Position numbers and translations under genes: made by a program
Notes under the pieces: model-generated
What the model was told of the DNA's origin: nothing
The model's input: only the letters and a program-made list of their open reading frames with translations
Database searches by the model: none
Assembly (NCBI GenBank): GCA_050485785.1
Contig: JBJHCA010000041.1
Span: forward strand, 1-27,973
From: JBJHCA01 sp050485785
GTDB lineage: Bacteria > Bacteroidota > Bacteroidia > Chitinophagales > Saprospiraceae
DNA: 27,973 bases
Direction of reading: 5' to 3'
Shown here: positions 7,801-16,161 of the stretch, piece by piece
How the letters are laid out: each line of letters starts with the position of its first letter
How positions within the stretch are numbered: position 1 is the first letter of the stretch

Positions 7801-8665
7801 TGGATGGACATCGGAAGACGGTGTTAACAAATTAATAGCACGCCTGCTGCACAATTTCTCCATCAAGATGAATGAGGAAATTGGTCGCTACAAACGTGAG
7901 AAGTTTAATATTTCAATCGGAGATGAACTGCCGGCCGGAGTTCTGAAGCTGGCCAAGGTTTACCTTGCTAAAAAGCGTAAACTCAAGGTAGGTGACAAAC
8001 TTGCCGGTCGTCACGGTAACAAGGGTATAGTTTCTAAAATAGTCAGGCAGGAGGATATGCCATTCCTCGATGACGGAACACCTGTTGACATTGTATTGAA
8101 TCCGCTTGGTGTACCATCGAGGATGAACCTTGGACAGATTTTTGAAACTGTTTTGGGCTGGGCCGGTGAAAAACTGAATATGAAGTTTTCCACCCCGATC
8201 TTTGACGGAGCAAAAGAAGATGAAATCGAGCAATTTGTGAAAAAAGCCGGTTTGCCGGAGTTTGGTCAGACATATCTGTTTGACGGTGAAACAGGTGACA
8301 GGTTCCATCAGCAGGCTACCGTTGGAATTATCTACATGTTGAAGCTTAGCCACATGGTTGACGACAAAATGCATGCTCGCTCCATTGGTCCATACTCATT
8401 GATTACGCAACAACCACTTGGTGGTAAGGCACAGTTTGGTGGGCAGCGTTTTGGAGAAATGGAAGTATGGGCGCTCGAAGCATTTGGTGCTTCCAATATC
8501 CTCAGAGAGCTTTTGACTATTAAATCAGATGATATTAACGGTAGAGCAAAAGCTTACGAGGCTATTGTAAAAGGTGACAACCTGCCTGAGCCCAGTATTC
8601 CGGAATCATTTAATGTATTGGTTCATGAGCTGAGAGGCCTTGCCCTGGATGTAAAGTTTGATTAA
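4838..8665 (+). CDS. rpoB: DNA-directed RNA polymerase subunit beta
   Basis: This is the beta subunit, which forms one pincer of the polymerase and much of the active-site wall. The 1275-residue length is normal for Bacteroidota. The rifampicin pocket is intact: Q480, D483, H493 and S498 correspond to E. coli Q513, D516, H526 and S531, all wild type. It continues into RLCTIETPEGPNIGLIS, the GDKLAGRHGNKG segment and the C-terminal region with PYSLITQQPLGGKAQFGGQR that packs on beta'. It starts 166 bp after rplL, past the hairpin, and is followed by rpoC after 29 bp. Confidence 0.98.
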   Translation: MASSSLAKDMQISDHRYRFGRIKLQSEYPDLLEIQLKSFQEFFQLETTPENRADEGLFKVFQENFPISDARNIFVLEFLDYFVDPPRYTVEECMQRGLTYSVPLKAKLRLSCNDEEHVDFQTIVQDVFLGNIPYMTPKGTFVINGAERVIVTQLHRSPGVFFGQSFHPNGTKIYSARVIPFKGAWMEFATDINNVMYAYIDRKKKFPVTTLMRAIGYDTDREILHLFDLAEEIKVNKKNLKSAVGRKLAARVLRSWNEDFVDEDTGELVTITRNEIILERDTIIAEEHAELILDTGIETIILQREDVEEDYSIIYNTLQKDPSSSEQEAVQYIYRQLRGAEPPDEETARGIIDKLFFSDKRYDLGEVGRYKINRKLKSNTDESIRVLTKDDIILIVKYLVSLMNQKAEIDDIDHLSNRRVRTVGEQLYAQFGVGLARMARTIRERMNVRDNEVFTPVDLINARTLSSVINSFFGTSQLSQFLDQTNPLSEITHKRRISALGPGGLSRERAGFEVRDVHYSHYGRLCTIETPEGPNIGLISTLCVHAKVNKMGFLETPYRKVIEGKVALETKPEFLSAEMEDYKTIAQANAEVNDKGDFVGDRIKCRNHGDFPVLAPDEIEYMDVAPNQIVGVSASMIPFLENDDANRALMGSNMQRQAVPLVRPQSPIVGTGLEGKVARDSRMLINAEGEGVVEYVDANKIVIKYDRSEEDQLVSFEDSTKTYYLTKFQRTNQGTSINLKPIVRKGDRVSHGDILCEGYATQRGELALGQNLKVAFMPWKGYNFEDAIVISDRVVREDVFTSIHIEHFELDVRDTKLGEEELTNDIPNVSEEATKDLDENGIIRIGALVQEGDILIGKITPKGETDPTPEEKLLRAIFGEKAGDVKDASLKAPPSTTGIIIDKKLFARAKKDKVQKAHEKELLLNLEDSHKTAVNDLRTILVDKLSVLVKGKVSNGIKSIYNDEMVPKGTKFTQKLLKELDYSVVDYYGWTSEDGVNKLIARLLHNFSIKMNEEIGRYKREKFNISIGDELPAGVLKLAKVYLAKKRKLKVGDKLAGRHGNKGIVSKIVRQEDMPFLDDGTPVDIVLNPLGVPSRMNLGQIFETVLGWAGEKLNMKFSTPIFDGAKEDEIEQFVKKAGLPEFGQTYLFDGETGDRFHQQATVGIIYMLKLSHMVDDKMHARSIGPYSLITQQPLGGKAQFGGQRFGEMEVWALEAFGASNILRELLTIKSDDINGRAKAYEAIVKGDNLPEPSIPESFNVLVHELRGLALDVKFD

Positions 8666-8694
8666 GCAGACCAATCTAAAATCGAAATTGACTT

Positions 8695-11600
8695 ATGCCA
8701 TTTGTAAAAAATCAAAAGATAAAATCCAGCTTTGACAGGATAACAATTTGTTTGTCATCCCCCGATACAATTCTGGAGCGCTCTTACGGTGAGGTACTCA
8801 AACCGGAAACTATCAATTACCGCTCATACAAACCCGAAAGAGACGGCCTTTTCTGTGAAAGAATTTTCGGTCCCGTGAAAGATTATGAGTGCTTCTGCGG
8901 AAAGTATAAGCGGATAAGATATAAGGGGATTGTTTGTGATCGCTGTGGTGTTGAAGTAACAGAAAAGAAAGTACGCCGCGAACGTATGGGTCATATTAAA
9001 CTCGTGGTTCCGGTAGTGCATATCTGGTATTTCAAGTCCCTTCCCAACAAGATCGGATACCTGTTAGGCCTGTCTTCCAAGAAACTTGAAAGCATTGTGT
9101 ATTACGAGCGCTTTGTTGTGATCAACCCCGGAATCAAAGCTGAGGATGGATTGGAGCCACTTGAGTTATTGACTGAGGAAGAATACCTCGACATCATCGA
9201 GACACTGCCTGAAGGTAATCAAATGCTTGACGACTCAGATCCGCAGAAGTTTGTTGCCAAAATGGGTGCCGATGCAGTAAAAGACCTGCTGGCTAACCTG
9301 GATCTCGAGAGCTTGTCCGCCTCACTGAGACATCAGGCCGCTAATGAAACTTCTCAGCAGAGAAAATCTGAGGCTTTAAAAAGACTTCGCGTGGTTGAAG
9401 CCTTCAGAGATGGTCAGAAGCGTGTTGAAAACAGGCCTGAATGGATGATCATTCAGTACCTGCCAGTCATTCCGCCGGAATTGCGTCCACTGGTCCCACT
9501 GGATGGTGGCCGTTTTGCCAGTTCTGACCTCAATGATCTGTACAGAAGGGTCATCATCAGAAACAACCGCCTCAAAAGGCTTTTAGAAATTAAAGCCCCA
9601 GAAGTAATTCTCCGCAATGAGAAAAGAATGCTTCAGGAGGCAGTTGACTCTTTGTTTGACAATTCACGAAAGTCAAATGCGGTAAAAGCTGAAGGTGGTC
9701 GGGCACTTAAATCACTAAGTGATATTCTTAAAGGTAAACAAGGTCGTTTCCGACAAAACCTGTTGGGTAAACGCGTTGACTATTCTGGTCGTTCAGTGAT
9801 CGTAGTAGGTCCGGAACTCAAACTACACGAATGCGGTATACCAAAAGGTATGGCTGCAGAGCTGTTTAAGCCTTTTGTTATCCGAAAGCTCATTGAACGC
9901 GGTATTGTAAAAACCGTAAAATCAGCCAAGAAACTTGTTGACAGAAAGGACCCTGTTATTTGGGAAATACTGGAGAATGTGCTCAAAGGGCACCCCGTCA
10001 TGCTAAACCGGGCTCCAACTCTTCACCGTCTTTCCATTCAGTCGTTTCAACCGATACTTGTTGAAGGAAAGGCAATTCAGCTGCATCCTCTTGTTTGTAC
10101 AGCATTTAATGCTGACTTTGACGGTGATCAGATGGCGGTGCATGTACCCTTAAGTCATGCTGCCATCCTCGAAGCTCAGGTGTTAATGCTGGCTTCACAC
10201 AACATGTTGAACCCACAAAATGGTACTCCTATTACACTGCCTTCACAGGATATGGTTCTCGGCCTTTACTATATTACTAAAGGTAAAAAATCGACTGATG
10301 AAATCAAGGTGAAAGGGGAAGGACTCAGGTTTTATTCGCCTGAGGAAGTGATCATTGCTTACAATGAAGGTGCAGTTGACCTGCATGCATTTATCAAGGT
10401 AAGGGCTCTGGTTGAGGAAGCAGATGGCAAGCTGAGCAGAAAATTGATTGAAACCACTGTTGGCCGGGTAATTTTCAATCAGGCAGTACCTGAAAATGTT
10501 CACTTTATTAATACCCTGCTTACAAAAGGTAACCTACGTAAAGTGATCAGCGATATATTGACACGAACCAATCTTGAAGCTACTGCCCGGATGCTGGACA
10601 ACATAAAAGACATGGGATTCCTTTGGGCGTTTAAAGGTGGTTTGTCCTTTAATATCGGTGACTTGCTCAAACCGTCCAACAAAGAGGATATCCTCGAACA
10701 GGCTCAATCTGAAGTTGATGAAGTTTGGGAAAATTATAACTACGGTTTCATTACCAATAATGAGCGCTATAACCAGATTATTGACAAATGGACCAGTGCG
10801 GATAACATCATTACCGACACACTCATGCGTGAGTTAGCCGCTCATCGCCAGGGTTTTAACTCTGTTTATATGATGCTGGATTCCGGTGCGAGGGGCTCAA
10901 AGCAGCAAATCAAGCAGCTTTGTGGGTTGAGAGGGTTGATGGCAAAACCAAGAAAATCCGGTGATACCGGTGCAGCAATTATCGAGAATCCCATCCTTTC
11001 CAATTTCAAAAATGGTCTTTCCGTACTTGAGTATTTTATTTCAACGCACGGTGCCAGAAAAGGTCTTGCCGATACCGCACTTAAAACCGCAGATGCAGGG
11101 TACCTTACGCGACGCCTGGTAGACGTAGCACAGGATGTAGTGATTATAGAGGAAGACTGCCATACTCTGCGCGGTGTTGAAATGACTGCACTTAGAGATC
11201 GTAATGACGATATTATGCAATCTCTTTCTGACCGGATTGTTGGTAGATACGCACTGGAAGATGTTATACATCCTGAAACCGGAGACATCCTGGTGGAAGG
11301 AGCCGCCTACATCGATGAGTTTAAGGCTGCAGCCATTGAAAAGGCTGAAATTGAAACCGTAACCGTAAGGTCAGTTCTGACTTGTGAAACCAGGAGAGGG
11401 GTTTGCAAAAAATGCTATGGAAAAAACCTGGCAACAGGCCGTATAACGGAAACCGGAGATGCAGTGGGCATAATTGCCGCACAATCGATTGGAGAGCCCG
11501 GTACTCAGCTTACACTTCGTACATTCCACGTAGGGGGTATTGCTTCTCACAGTAAAACAGAATCTGAACTGGTAGTTAAATTCAATGGTGTTATTGAATT

Positions 11601-12984
11601 TGATGGTCTGAGGTCAGTGAAATACAATAAGGAAGATGGTACACCTACCGAAGTAGTATTGGCAAGAACGGCTGAAGTTAGGATTAAGGATGAAAAAACA
11701 GGCCGTATTCTGACATCCAATCACCTTCCCTACGGATCTACTTTGTTTGTAAAAGACGGTCAAAAAGTAACCAAAGGCGATGTGATATGTCATTGGGATC
11801 CATACAACGCGGTTATTATTTCTGAATTTGAAGGAATTGTAAAATACGATTCTATCGAAGAAGGTATTACCTACCGCGAAGAGCTTGATGACCAGACCGG
11901 TTACAAAGAGAAGGTAATTATTGAAGCACCCAGAAGGAAGAAAATCCCAACGCTGATTATTACTGACGCAAACGGAGACGAACTGAAATCCTATAACCTT
12001 CCGGTAGGATCATACCTCACTGTTGACGAAGGGCAGGATGTGACAACTGGCCAGCAATTGGCCAAAATTCCCAGAAAACTAGGGAAAATCCAGGATATTA
12101 CCGGTGGTCTACCCAGGGTAACTGAACTTTTCGAAGCCCGTAATCCATCCAATCCAGCCGTTACCTCTGAAATTGACGGCATTATCAGCTTTGGCAAAAT
12201 CAAACGAGGTAACCGCGAAATCGTTGTTACCAGCAAGGATGGCCAAATCCGGAAATACCTGATAGGGCTTTCAAAACACATACTGGTACAGGAAGGTGAC
12301 TTTGTGAGGGCCGGAACACCATTAAGTGACGGTGCTATTGCTCCCAAAGACATCCTCAATATCAAAGGACCTTTTGCTGTTCAGGAATACCTTGTACAAG
12401 GTGTACAGGATGTTTATCGTTCGCAGGGTATTGGTATTAATGATAAGCACATTGAAGTAATCGTGCGGCAGATGATGCGCAGATTGCAGATTGAAGACCC
12501 AGGGGATACTACTTTCCTTGAAGGAGAAGCTGTAGACAAGCACGATTTCCTGGAGCAAAACGACTGGATCTACGACAAAAAAGTAATCACAGACCCTGGA
12601 GAATCAGCTAAACTCAAAGCCGGACAAATTGTGACTTTGCGCCAGCTTCGTGAAGAGAACTCTTTCCTCCGCAGAAGTGACCTGAAGATTGCTGAATACA
12701 GAGATGCAGTAGCTGCCACTTCCAGTCCACTACTTCAGGGGATAACTAAAGCGTCGCTGGGAACAGACAGCTGGATTTCGGCTGCCTCCTTCCAGGAAAC
12801 CACTAAGGTATTGAGTACAGCTTCAATTGGTGCTCGTGAAGACAATCTCCTCGGTCTTAAAGAGAATGTGATTGTCGGTAAAAAGATACCTGCAGGTACC
12901 GGAGTGCGCAAATTTCAAAAAGTAAGGGTTGCCACCTCTGAATTTGGCGAAGCCACCGAACTTGTAGAGCAAGAGGCTGACTAG
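8695..12984 (+). CDS. rpoC: DNA-directed RNA polymerase subunit beta'
   Basis: This is the beta' subunit, carrying the catalytic centre. At 1429 residues it is full length. The N-terminal zinc ribbon uses C66, C68, C81 and C84. The absolutely conserved NADFDGD motif lies at 472-478, with D474, D476 and D478 chelating catalytic Mg2+. The second zinc site is C822, C897, C904 and C907. The trigger-loop region contains GIIAAQSIGEPGTQLTLRTFH. It is the last gene of the block and is followed at 18 bp by a strong intrinsic terminator. Confidence 0.98.
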   Translation: MPFVKNQKIKSSFDRITICLSSPDTILERSYGEVLKPETINYRSYKPERDGLFCERIFGPVKDYECFCGKYKRIRYKGIVCDRCGVEVTEKKVRRERMGHIKLVVPVVHIWYFKSLPNKIGYLLGLSSKKLESIVYYERFVVINPGIKAEDGLEPLELLTEEEYLDIIETLPEGNQMLDDSDPQKFVAKMGADAVKDLLANLDLESLSASLRHQAANETSQQRKSEALKRLRVVEAFRDGQKRVENRPEWMIIQYLPVIPPELRPLVPLDGGRFASSDLNDLYRRVIIRNNRLKRLLEIKAPEVILRNEKRMLQEAVDSLFDNSRKSNAVKAEGGRALKSLSDILKGKQGRFRQNLLGKRVDYSGRSVIVVGPELKLHECGIPKGMAAELFKPFVIRKLIERGIVKTVKSAKKLVDRKDPVIWEILENVLKGHPVMLNRAPTLHRLSIQSFQPILVEGKAIQLHPLVCTAFNADFDGDQMAVHVPLSHAAILEAQVLMLASHNMLNPQNGTPITLPSQDMVLGLYYITKGKKSTDEIKVKGEGLRFYSPEEVIIAYNEGAVDLHAFIKVRALVEEADGKLSRKLIETTVGRVIFNQAVPENVHFINTLLTKGNLRKVISDILTRTNLEATARMLDNIKDMGFLWAFKGGLSFNIGDLLKPSNKEDILEQAQSEVDEVWENYNYGFITNNERYNQIIDKWTSADNIITDTLMRELAAHRQGFNSVYMMLDSGARGSKQQIKQLCGLRGLMAKPRKSGDTGAAIIENPILSNFKNGLSVLEYFISTHGARKGLADTALKTADAGYLTRRLVDVAQDVVIIEEDCHTLRGVEMTALRDRNDDIMQSLSDRIVGRYALEDVIHPETGDILVEGAAYIDEFKAAAIEKAEIETVTVRSVLTCETRRGVCKKCYGKNLATGRITETGDAVGIIAAQSIGEPGTQLTLRTFHVGGIASHSKTESELVVKFNGVIEFDGLRSVKYNKEDGTPTEVVLARTAEVRIKDEKTGRILTSNHLPYGSTLFVKDGQKVTKGDVICHWDPYNAVIISEFEGIVKYDSIEEGITYREELDDQTGYKEKVIIEAPRRKKIPTLIITDANGDELKSYNLPVGSYLTVDEGQDVTTGQQLAKIPRKLGKIQDITGGLPRVTELFEARNPSNPAVTSEIDGIISFGKIKRGNREIVVTSKDGQIRKYLIGLSKHILVQEGDFVRAGTPLSDGAIAPKDILNIKGPFAVQEYLVQGVQDVYRSQGIGINDKHIEVIVRQMMRRLQIEDPGDTTFLEGEAVDKHDFLEQNDWIYDKKVITDPGESAKLKAGQIVTLRQLREENSFLRRSDLKIAEYRDAVAATSSPLLQGITKASLGTDSWISAASFQETTKVLSTASIGAREDNLLGLKENVIVGKKIPAGTGVRKFQKVRVATSEFGEATELVEQEAD

Positions 12985-13001
12985 CCCGCAGACAACTGAT
13001 C

Positions 13002-13040
13002 ACAGGGGTGTTCTGTATCAAGGACACCCCTGTTTTTATT
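13002..13040 (+). terminator. Intrinsic terminator after rpoC
   Basis: ACAGGGGTGT (13002-13011) pairs perfectly with ACACCCCTGT (13024-13033) over a 12-nt loop and is followed by TTTTATTT. It closes the rpoBC transcript and insulates the nqr operon. Confidence 0.9.
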
Positions 13041-13088
13041 TAGAATTCGTCTAAATGAAATTCTCGCCATAGTTGCGAGCAAATTCGG

Positions 13089-13113
13089 TTCACCAGGCAA
13101 GGTGAATATTCAC
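13089..13113. promoter_or_regulatory. Candidate operator: three TTCAC/GTGAA half-sites upstream of nqrA
   Basis: TTCACC (13089-13094) and GGTGAA (13101-13106) form an inverted repeat with a 6-bp spacer, and GTGAATATTCAC (13102-13113) is a perfect 12-bp palindrome sharing the middle half-site. The array lies just upstream of the -7 box, where the -33 element would be. A transcription factor dimer site is inferred; no regulator is identifiable from the window. Confidence 0.4.
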
Positions 13114-13121
13114 AAGATATT

Positions 13122-13129
13122 TATCTTTG
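13122..13129 (+). promoter_or_regulatory. Bacteroidota -7 promoter element for nqrA
   Basis: TATCTTTG matches the Bacteroidota primary-sigma -7 consensus TAnnTTTG at all specified positions. No clear TTG element is seen about 20 bp upstream, where a candidate operator sits instead. The box is 57 bp before the chosen nqrA ATG, giving a leader of about 50 nt. It also argues against a TTG start at 13127, which would lie inside the box. Confidence 0.55.
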
Positions 13130-13186
13130 CCTGACAATTTCGCCCTGAGTCAGGGAATCATTTTTATAACAGCAATCATACTTAAT

Positions 13187-14824
13187 ATGAGGTATATTTT
13201 TAAAAAATGGCTTTTATTCAGCTGCTGTTTTTTCTTTTTTCATAACATTTTGTTGGCGCAAGGCCTGACTACAACCGGTAACTTGCTACTTGGCGGGGTC
13301 ATCGCTTTACTGATTATTTTGCTGATCGTTGTTTTTACCCTTGTCGACGGACTTATGGCAATGCATACCAAAGCAGCCGGTGTGAATGTTAGTCGCCAAC
13401 CGGTGAACATTATTCCAGGGCTCGGTGAGTTAACAGGCAACAAAACACCGGATTACGTTGACGAAGACAGCGATGTAATTCAGGTTAAACGCGGTTTTGA
13501 CATTAAGCTGCTGGGTGAACCCGCTCCTGTTGTAACCGATGCACCCATTACTAAAGTTGCCGTTTGTCCCCCCGACTTTATCGGAATTGCGCCTATACCA
13601 AAAATGGAAGTGGAAATTGGTGCCAAAGTTAAAGCCGGAGAACCTTTGTTTTATGACAAAACAAATCCCGGCATCAAGTTTTGTTCCCCGGTCAGTGGTA
13701 CATTATCGGCAATAAACAGGGGTGAAAAGCGCTCCATTGCCGAAGTAGTGATCGACGCTGACAGTGAAATTGATTACAAAGTTTTTGAAGTTCCTGACCT
13801 GGAATCATCAGGACGCAATGAGCTGGTTGATTTCATGATTGGTTCCGGCCTTTGGCCATTGATAAAACAAAGACCATTTGACGTCATACCTGAAATTGAT
13901 GAAACTCCAAGGGATATTTTCATTTCAACTTTTGATTCAGCCCCACTGGCACCCGATACCAATATTCTGATCAATGGCAAAGGTGCCGAATTTCAAAAAG
14001 GGCTGGATGTCCTTGCAAAACTAACAGATGGCAAGGTATACCTTGGGCTCAATGCATCTAAGAATGATCCGCCATCAGATATTTTTACCGCTGCTCAGGG
14101 TGTTGAGAAAATGTGGTTTAAAGGCAAGCACCCGGCAGGTAACGTTGGCACTCAGATCCACCTGATCAAGCCTATTAACAAAGGTGATGTGGTTTGGACG
14201 CTGGATATACAGGCTGTTTGTACAATAGGAAGTATGTGGTTAAACAAGGTGTTTGACATGACCCGAGTAGTAGCTCTTACCGGTGATGAACTTGGATCTC
14301 CTGCTTATGTGAGAACTGTTGCAGGAGCGGCTATAAAACCACTCATTGAAAATCAGCTTCAAAATGATCATATCAGGGTCATTTCAGGTGATGTGCTTTC
14401 TGGCAAAGCGGTAGGAATAGATGGTTATCTTGGAATTTTTGATGACCAGGTTACCGTAATTGAAGAAGGAGATCAATATGAAATGTTTGGATGGATACTC
14501 CCGCTTGAGCCCAGACCTTCAATCAGCAGAACTTTCCCTAACTTTCTGTTTCCTGATAAAAAGTTTAAAGTTACTACCAATACACACGGTGAGCAAAGAG
14601 CTTTTGTGGTAACCGGGCAATACGAATCTGTCTCTCCATTTGACATTTATATCCAGCATTTGATGAAAGCCATCCTTATTAAGGATATTGAACGAATGGA
14701 AGGTCTGGGAATATACGAGCTTTCTCCTGAAGATGTTGCTCTGCCTGAGTTCGTATGCACTTCCAAACAAAGCCTACAGGAAATCTTAAGAGAAGGACAG
14801 GATTATATGCGCGAGCAAGGATAA
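13187..14824 (+). CDS. nqrA: Na+-translocating NADH:quinone reductase subunit A with N-terminal membrane extension
   Basis: NqrA is the large cytoplasmic-side subunit of Na+-NQR and takes part in quinone binding. The NqrA homology begins around residue 98 (VKRGFDIKLLGEP) and runs to the C-terminus with typical features (FCSPVSGTLSAI, GRNELVDFMIGSGLWPLIKQ, TGQYE). Canonical NqrA is about 450 residues; this one is 545 from the ATG at 13187. The extra N-terminus has a signal-peptide-like segment (residues 5-25, ending LLAQG), a short loop, a hydrophobic helix (about 33-53) and a linker of about 45 residues. The ATG was preferred over a TTG at 13127 because the latter overlaps the promoter. The gene identity is certain; membrane anchoring is inferred. 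Confidence 0.93.
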   Translation: MRYIFKKWLLFSCCFFFFHNILLAQGLTTTGNLLLGGVIALLIILLIVVFTLVDGLMAMHTKAAGVNVSRQPVNIIPGLGELTGNKTPDYVDEDSDVIQVKRGFDIKLLGEPAPVVTDAPITKVAVCPPDFIGIAPIPKMEVEIGAKVKAGEPLFYDKTNPGIKFCSPVSGTLSAINRGEKRSIAEVVIDADSEIDYKVFEVPDLESSGRNELVDFMIGSGLWPLIKQRPFDVIPEIDETPRDIFISTFDSAPLAPDTNILINGKGAEFQKGLDVLAKLTDGKVYLGLNASKNDPPSDIFTAAQGVEKMWFKGKHPAGNVGTQIHLIKPINKGDVVWTLDIQAVCTIGSMWLNKVFDMTRVVALTGDELGSPAYVRTVAGAAIKPLIENQLQNDHIRVISGDVLSGKAVGIDGYLGIFDDQVTVIEEGDQYEMFGWILPLEPRPSISRTFPNFLFPDKKFKVTTNTHGEQRAFVVTGQYESVSPFDIYIQHLMKAILIKDIERMEGLGIYELSPEDVALPEFVCTSKQSLQEILREGQDYMREQG

Positions 14825-14825
14825 C

Positions 14826-14844
14826 CTATCCCGATTTCGGATAG
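14826..14844 (+). other. Small hairpin just after the nqrA stop codon
   Basis: CTATCC (14826-14831) and GGATAG (14839-14844) are complementary around a 7-nt loop, 1 nt past the nqrA stop, with no U-tract. It may help set the level of nqrA relative to the membrane subunits, but a stem this short could be chance. Confidence 0.25.
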
Positions 14845-14886
14845 CTGAATTCATAAAATTACAAACAGCCTTAAGGACTGAACTAT

Positions 14887-16161
14887 ATGAAACCAATATT
14901 AGACTTCCTTTCTAAAATTGAGCCGGACAAAAAGAAAAGCCCGTTGCTGCATACTTTATATGATGGTATACACACTTTTTTGTACGCGCCTAATTTTATT
15001 ACCCGCCGCGGAACACATATTCGTGACGGAATGGATCTCAAGCGGACAATGTTCCACGTTGTAATTGCCCTTCAACTCAGCTATTTACTGGGCACATGGA
15101 ATATAGGGCATCAGCACTTTGTTGCTCTGGGAATGCACGAACACATCCTGGCAGGACTTCATCTGAAAATAGCTTATGGTTTGATTCAGCTCCTGCCAAT
15201 GTTTATTGTGGTGCATGTTGTGGGGCTTGGCATTGAGTTTTATTACGCTTCAGTTAAAGGCCACTCCATTGAGGAAGGCTTTCTTGTATCCGGCGCATTG
15301 ATTCCACTCATAATGCCACCTGATATTCCGCTGTGGATTGTAGCACTGTCAGTCATTTTCGCAGTCTGGGTCGGTAAAGAAGCGTTTGGCGGAACCGGAA
15401 TGAACATTTTCAATGTAGCGCTTTTATCGCGGGTGTTTGTGTTTTTCGCATACCCCACAACCATTTCCGGTGATCAGGTCTGGGTTGCCGGGCTGGAATC
15501 TGCAGCTGAAGGTGCTATGGTATCATACAACAGCATCTCCTTCTTTTTCATCAATTACATTTTTAACCCCCTATTCTCGTGGTTTAACTGGAGTACTTTT
15601 GATCTGACAGCCACTGTGGTTGATGGGTATACCGGCGCTACCCCGCTTGCCCTGGCCTTCGAAGGCGGTTGGGAAAGGGTTACGGAGGTCTACTCGCTGA
15701 CTCAGATTGTTTGGGGAGCTATTCCGGGCTCTATTGGTGAAACCGGCAAGATTTTTATTATCATGGGAGCAATCTTTCTCATTGTAGTGGGAATTGCCTC
15801 ATGGAGAATTATGCTGGCCATGTTGTTGGGTACCATTTTAACGGGAATGTTATTTAATATGTGGGGCGCAACGCCATTTTTAACAGTACCCTGGCAATAC
15901 CACTTATTCATGGGTAGCTTCTTTTTCGCCATGGCTTTTATGGCAACCGATCCGGTAACCGCTTCCAGTACACCACTGGGCAAACTCATCTATGGATTTA
16001 TGATCGGGGTAATCGGAATGATTGTCAGGGTGATGAATCCGGCATATCCGGAAGGCTGGATGCTGGCTATACTATTCATGAATGTATTTGCCCCGCTGAT
16101 TGATTACTATATTTTAGAGGCTAACATATCAAAAAGACTAAAACGTGCAACACTCCAATAA
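14887..16161 (+). CDS. nqrB: Na+-translocating NADH:quinone reductase subunit B
   Basis: NqrB is the main polytopic membrane subunit, carrying a covalently bound FMN and riboflavin and forming part of the Na+ path. The 424-residue protein has about ten hydrophobic segments. The flavinylation motif TGAT is in DGYTGATPLA, so T252 is the expected phosphoester FMN site. The N-terminus (MKPILDFLSKIEPDKKK) and the GTHIRDGMDLKRTM segment are typical. It follows nqrA by 62 bp and overlaps nqrC by 17 bp, implying translational coupling. An ApbE flavin transferase is needed but is not encoded in the window. Confidence 0.96.
   Translation: MKPILDFLSKIEPDKKKSPLLHTLYDGIHTFLYAPNFITRRGTHIRDGMDLKRTMFHVVIALQLSYLLGTWNIGHQHFVALGMHEHILAGLHLKIAYGLIQLLPMFIVVHVVGLGIEFYYASVKGHSIEEGFLVSGALIPLIMPPDIPLWIVALSVIFAVWVGKEAFGGTGMNIFNVALLSRVFVFFAYPTTISGDQVWVAGLESAAEGAMVSYNSISFFFINYIFNPLFSWFNWSTFDLTATVVDGYTGATPLALAFEGGWERVTEVYSLTQIVWGAIPGSIGETGKIFIIMGAIFLIVVGIASWRIMLAMLLGTILTGMLFNMWGATPFLTVPWQYHLFMGSFFFAMAFMATDPVTASSTPLGKLIYGFMIGVIGMIVRVMNPAYPEGWMLAILFMNVFAPLIDYYILEANISKRLKRATLQ

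Noticed and set aside
7913..8374. A 153-codon minus-strand frame inside rpoB.
   Set aside because: It is antisense to a highly conserved rpoB region and has no recognisable product.
13062..13080. Short CTCGC/GCGAG dyad upstream of nqrA.
   Set aside because: The stem is only 5 bp and lies away from the promoter core, so it could be chance.
13127..13186. A TTG start for nqrA adding 20 residues.
   Set aside because: The TTG lies inside the TATCTTTG promoter box, and the ATG at 13187 directly begins a signal-peptide-like sequence.
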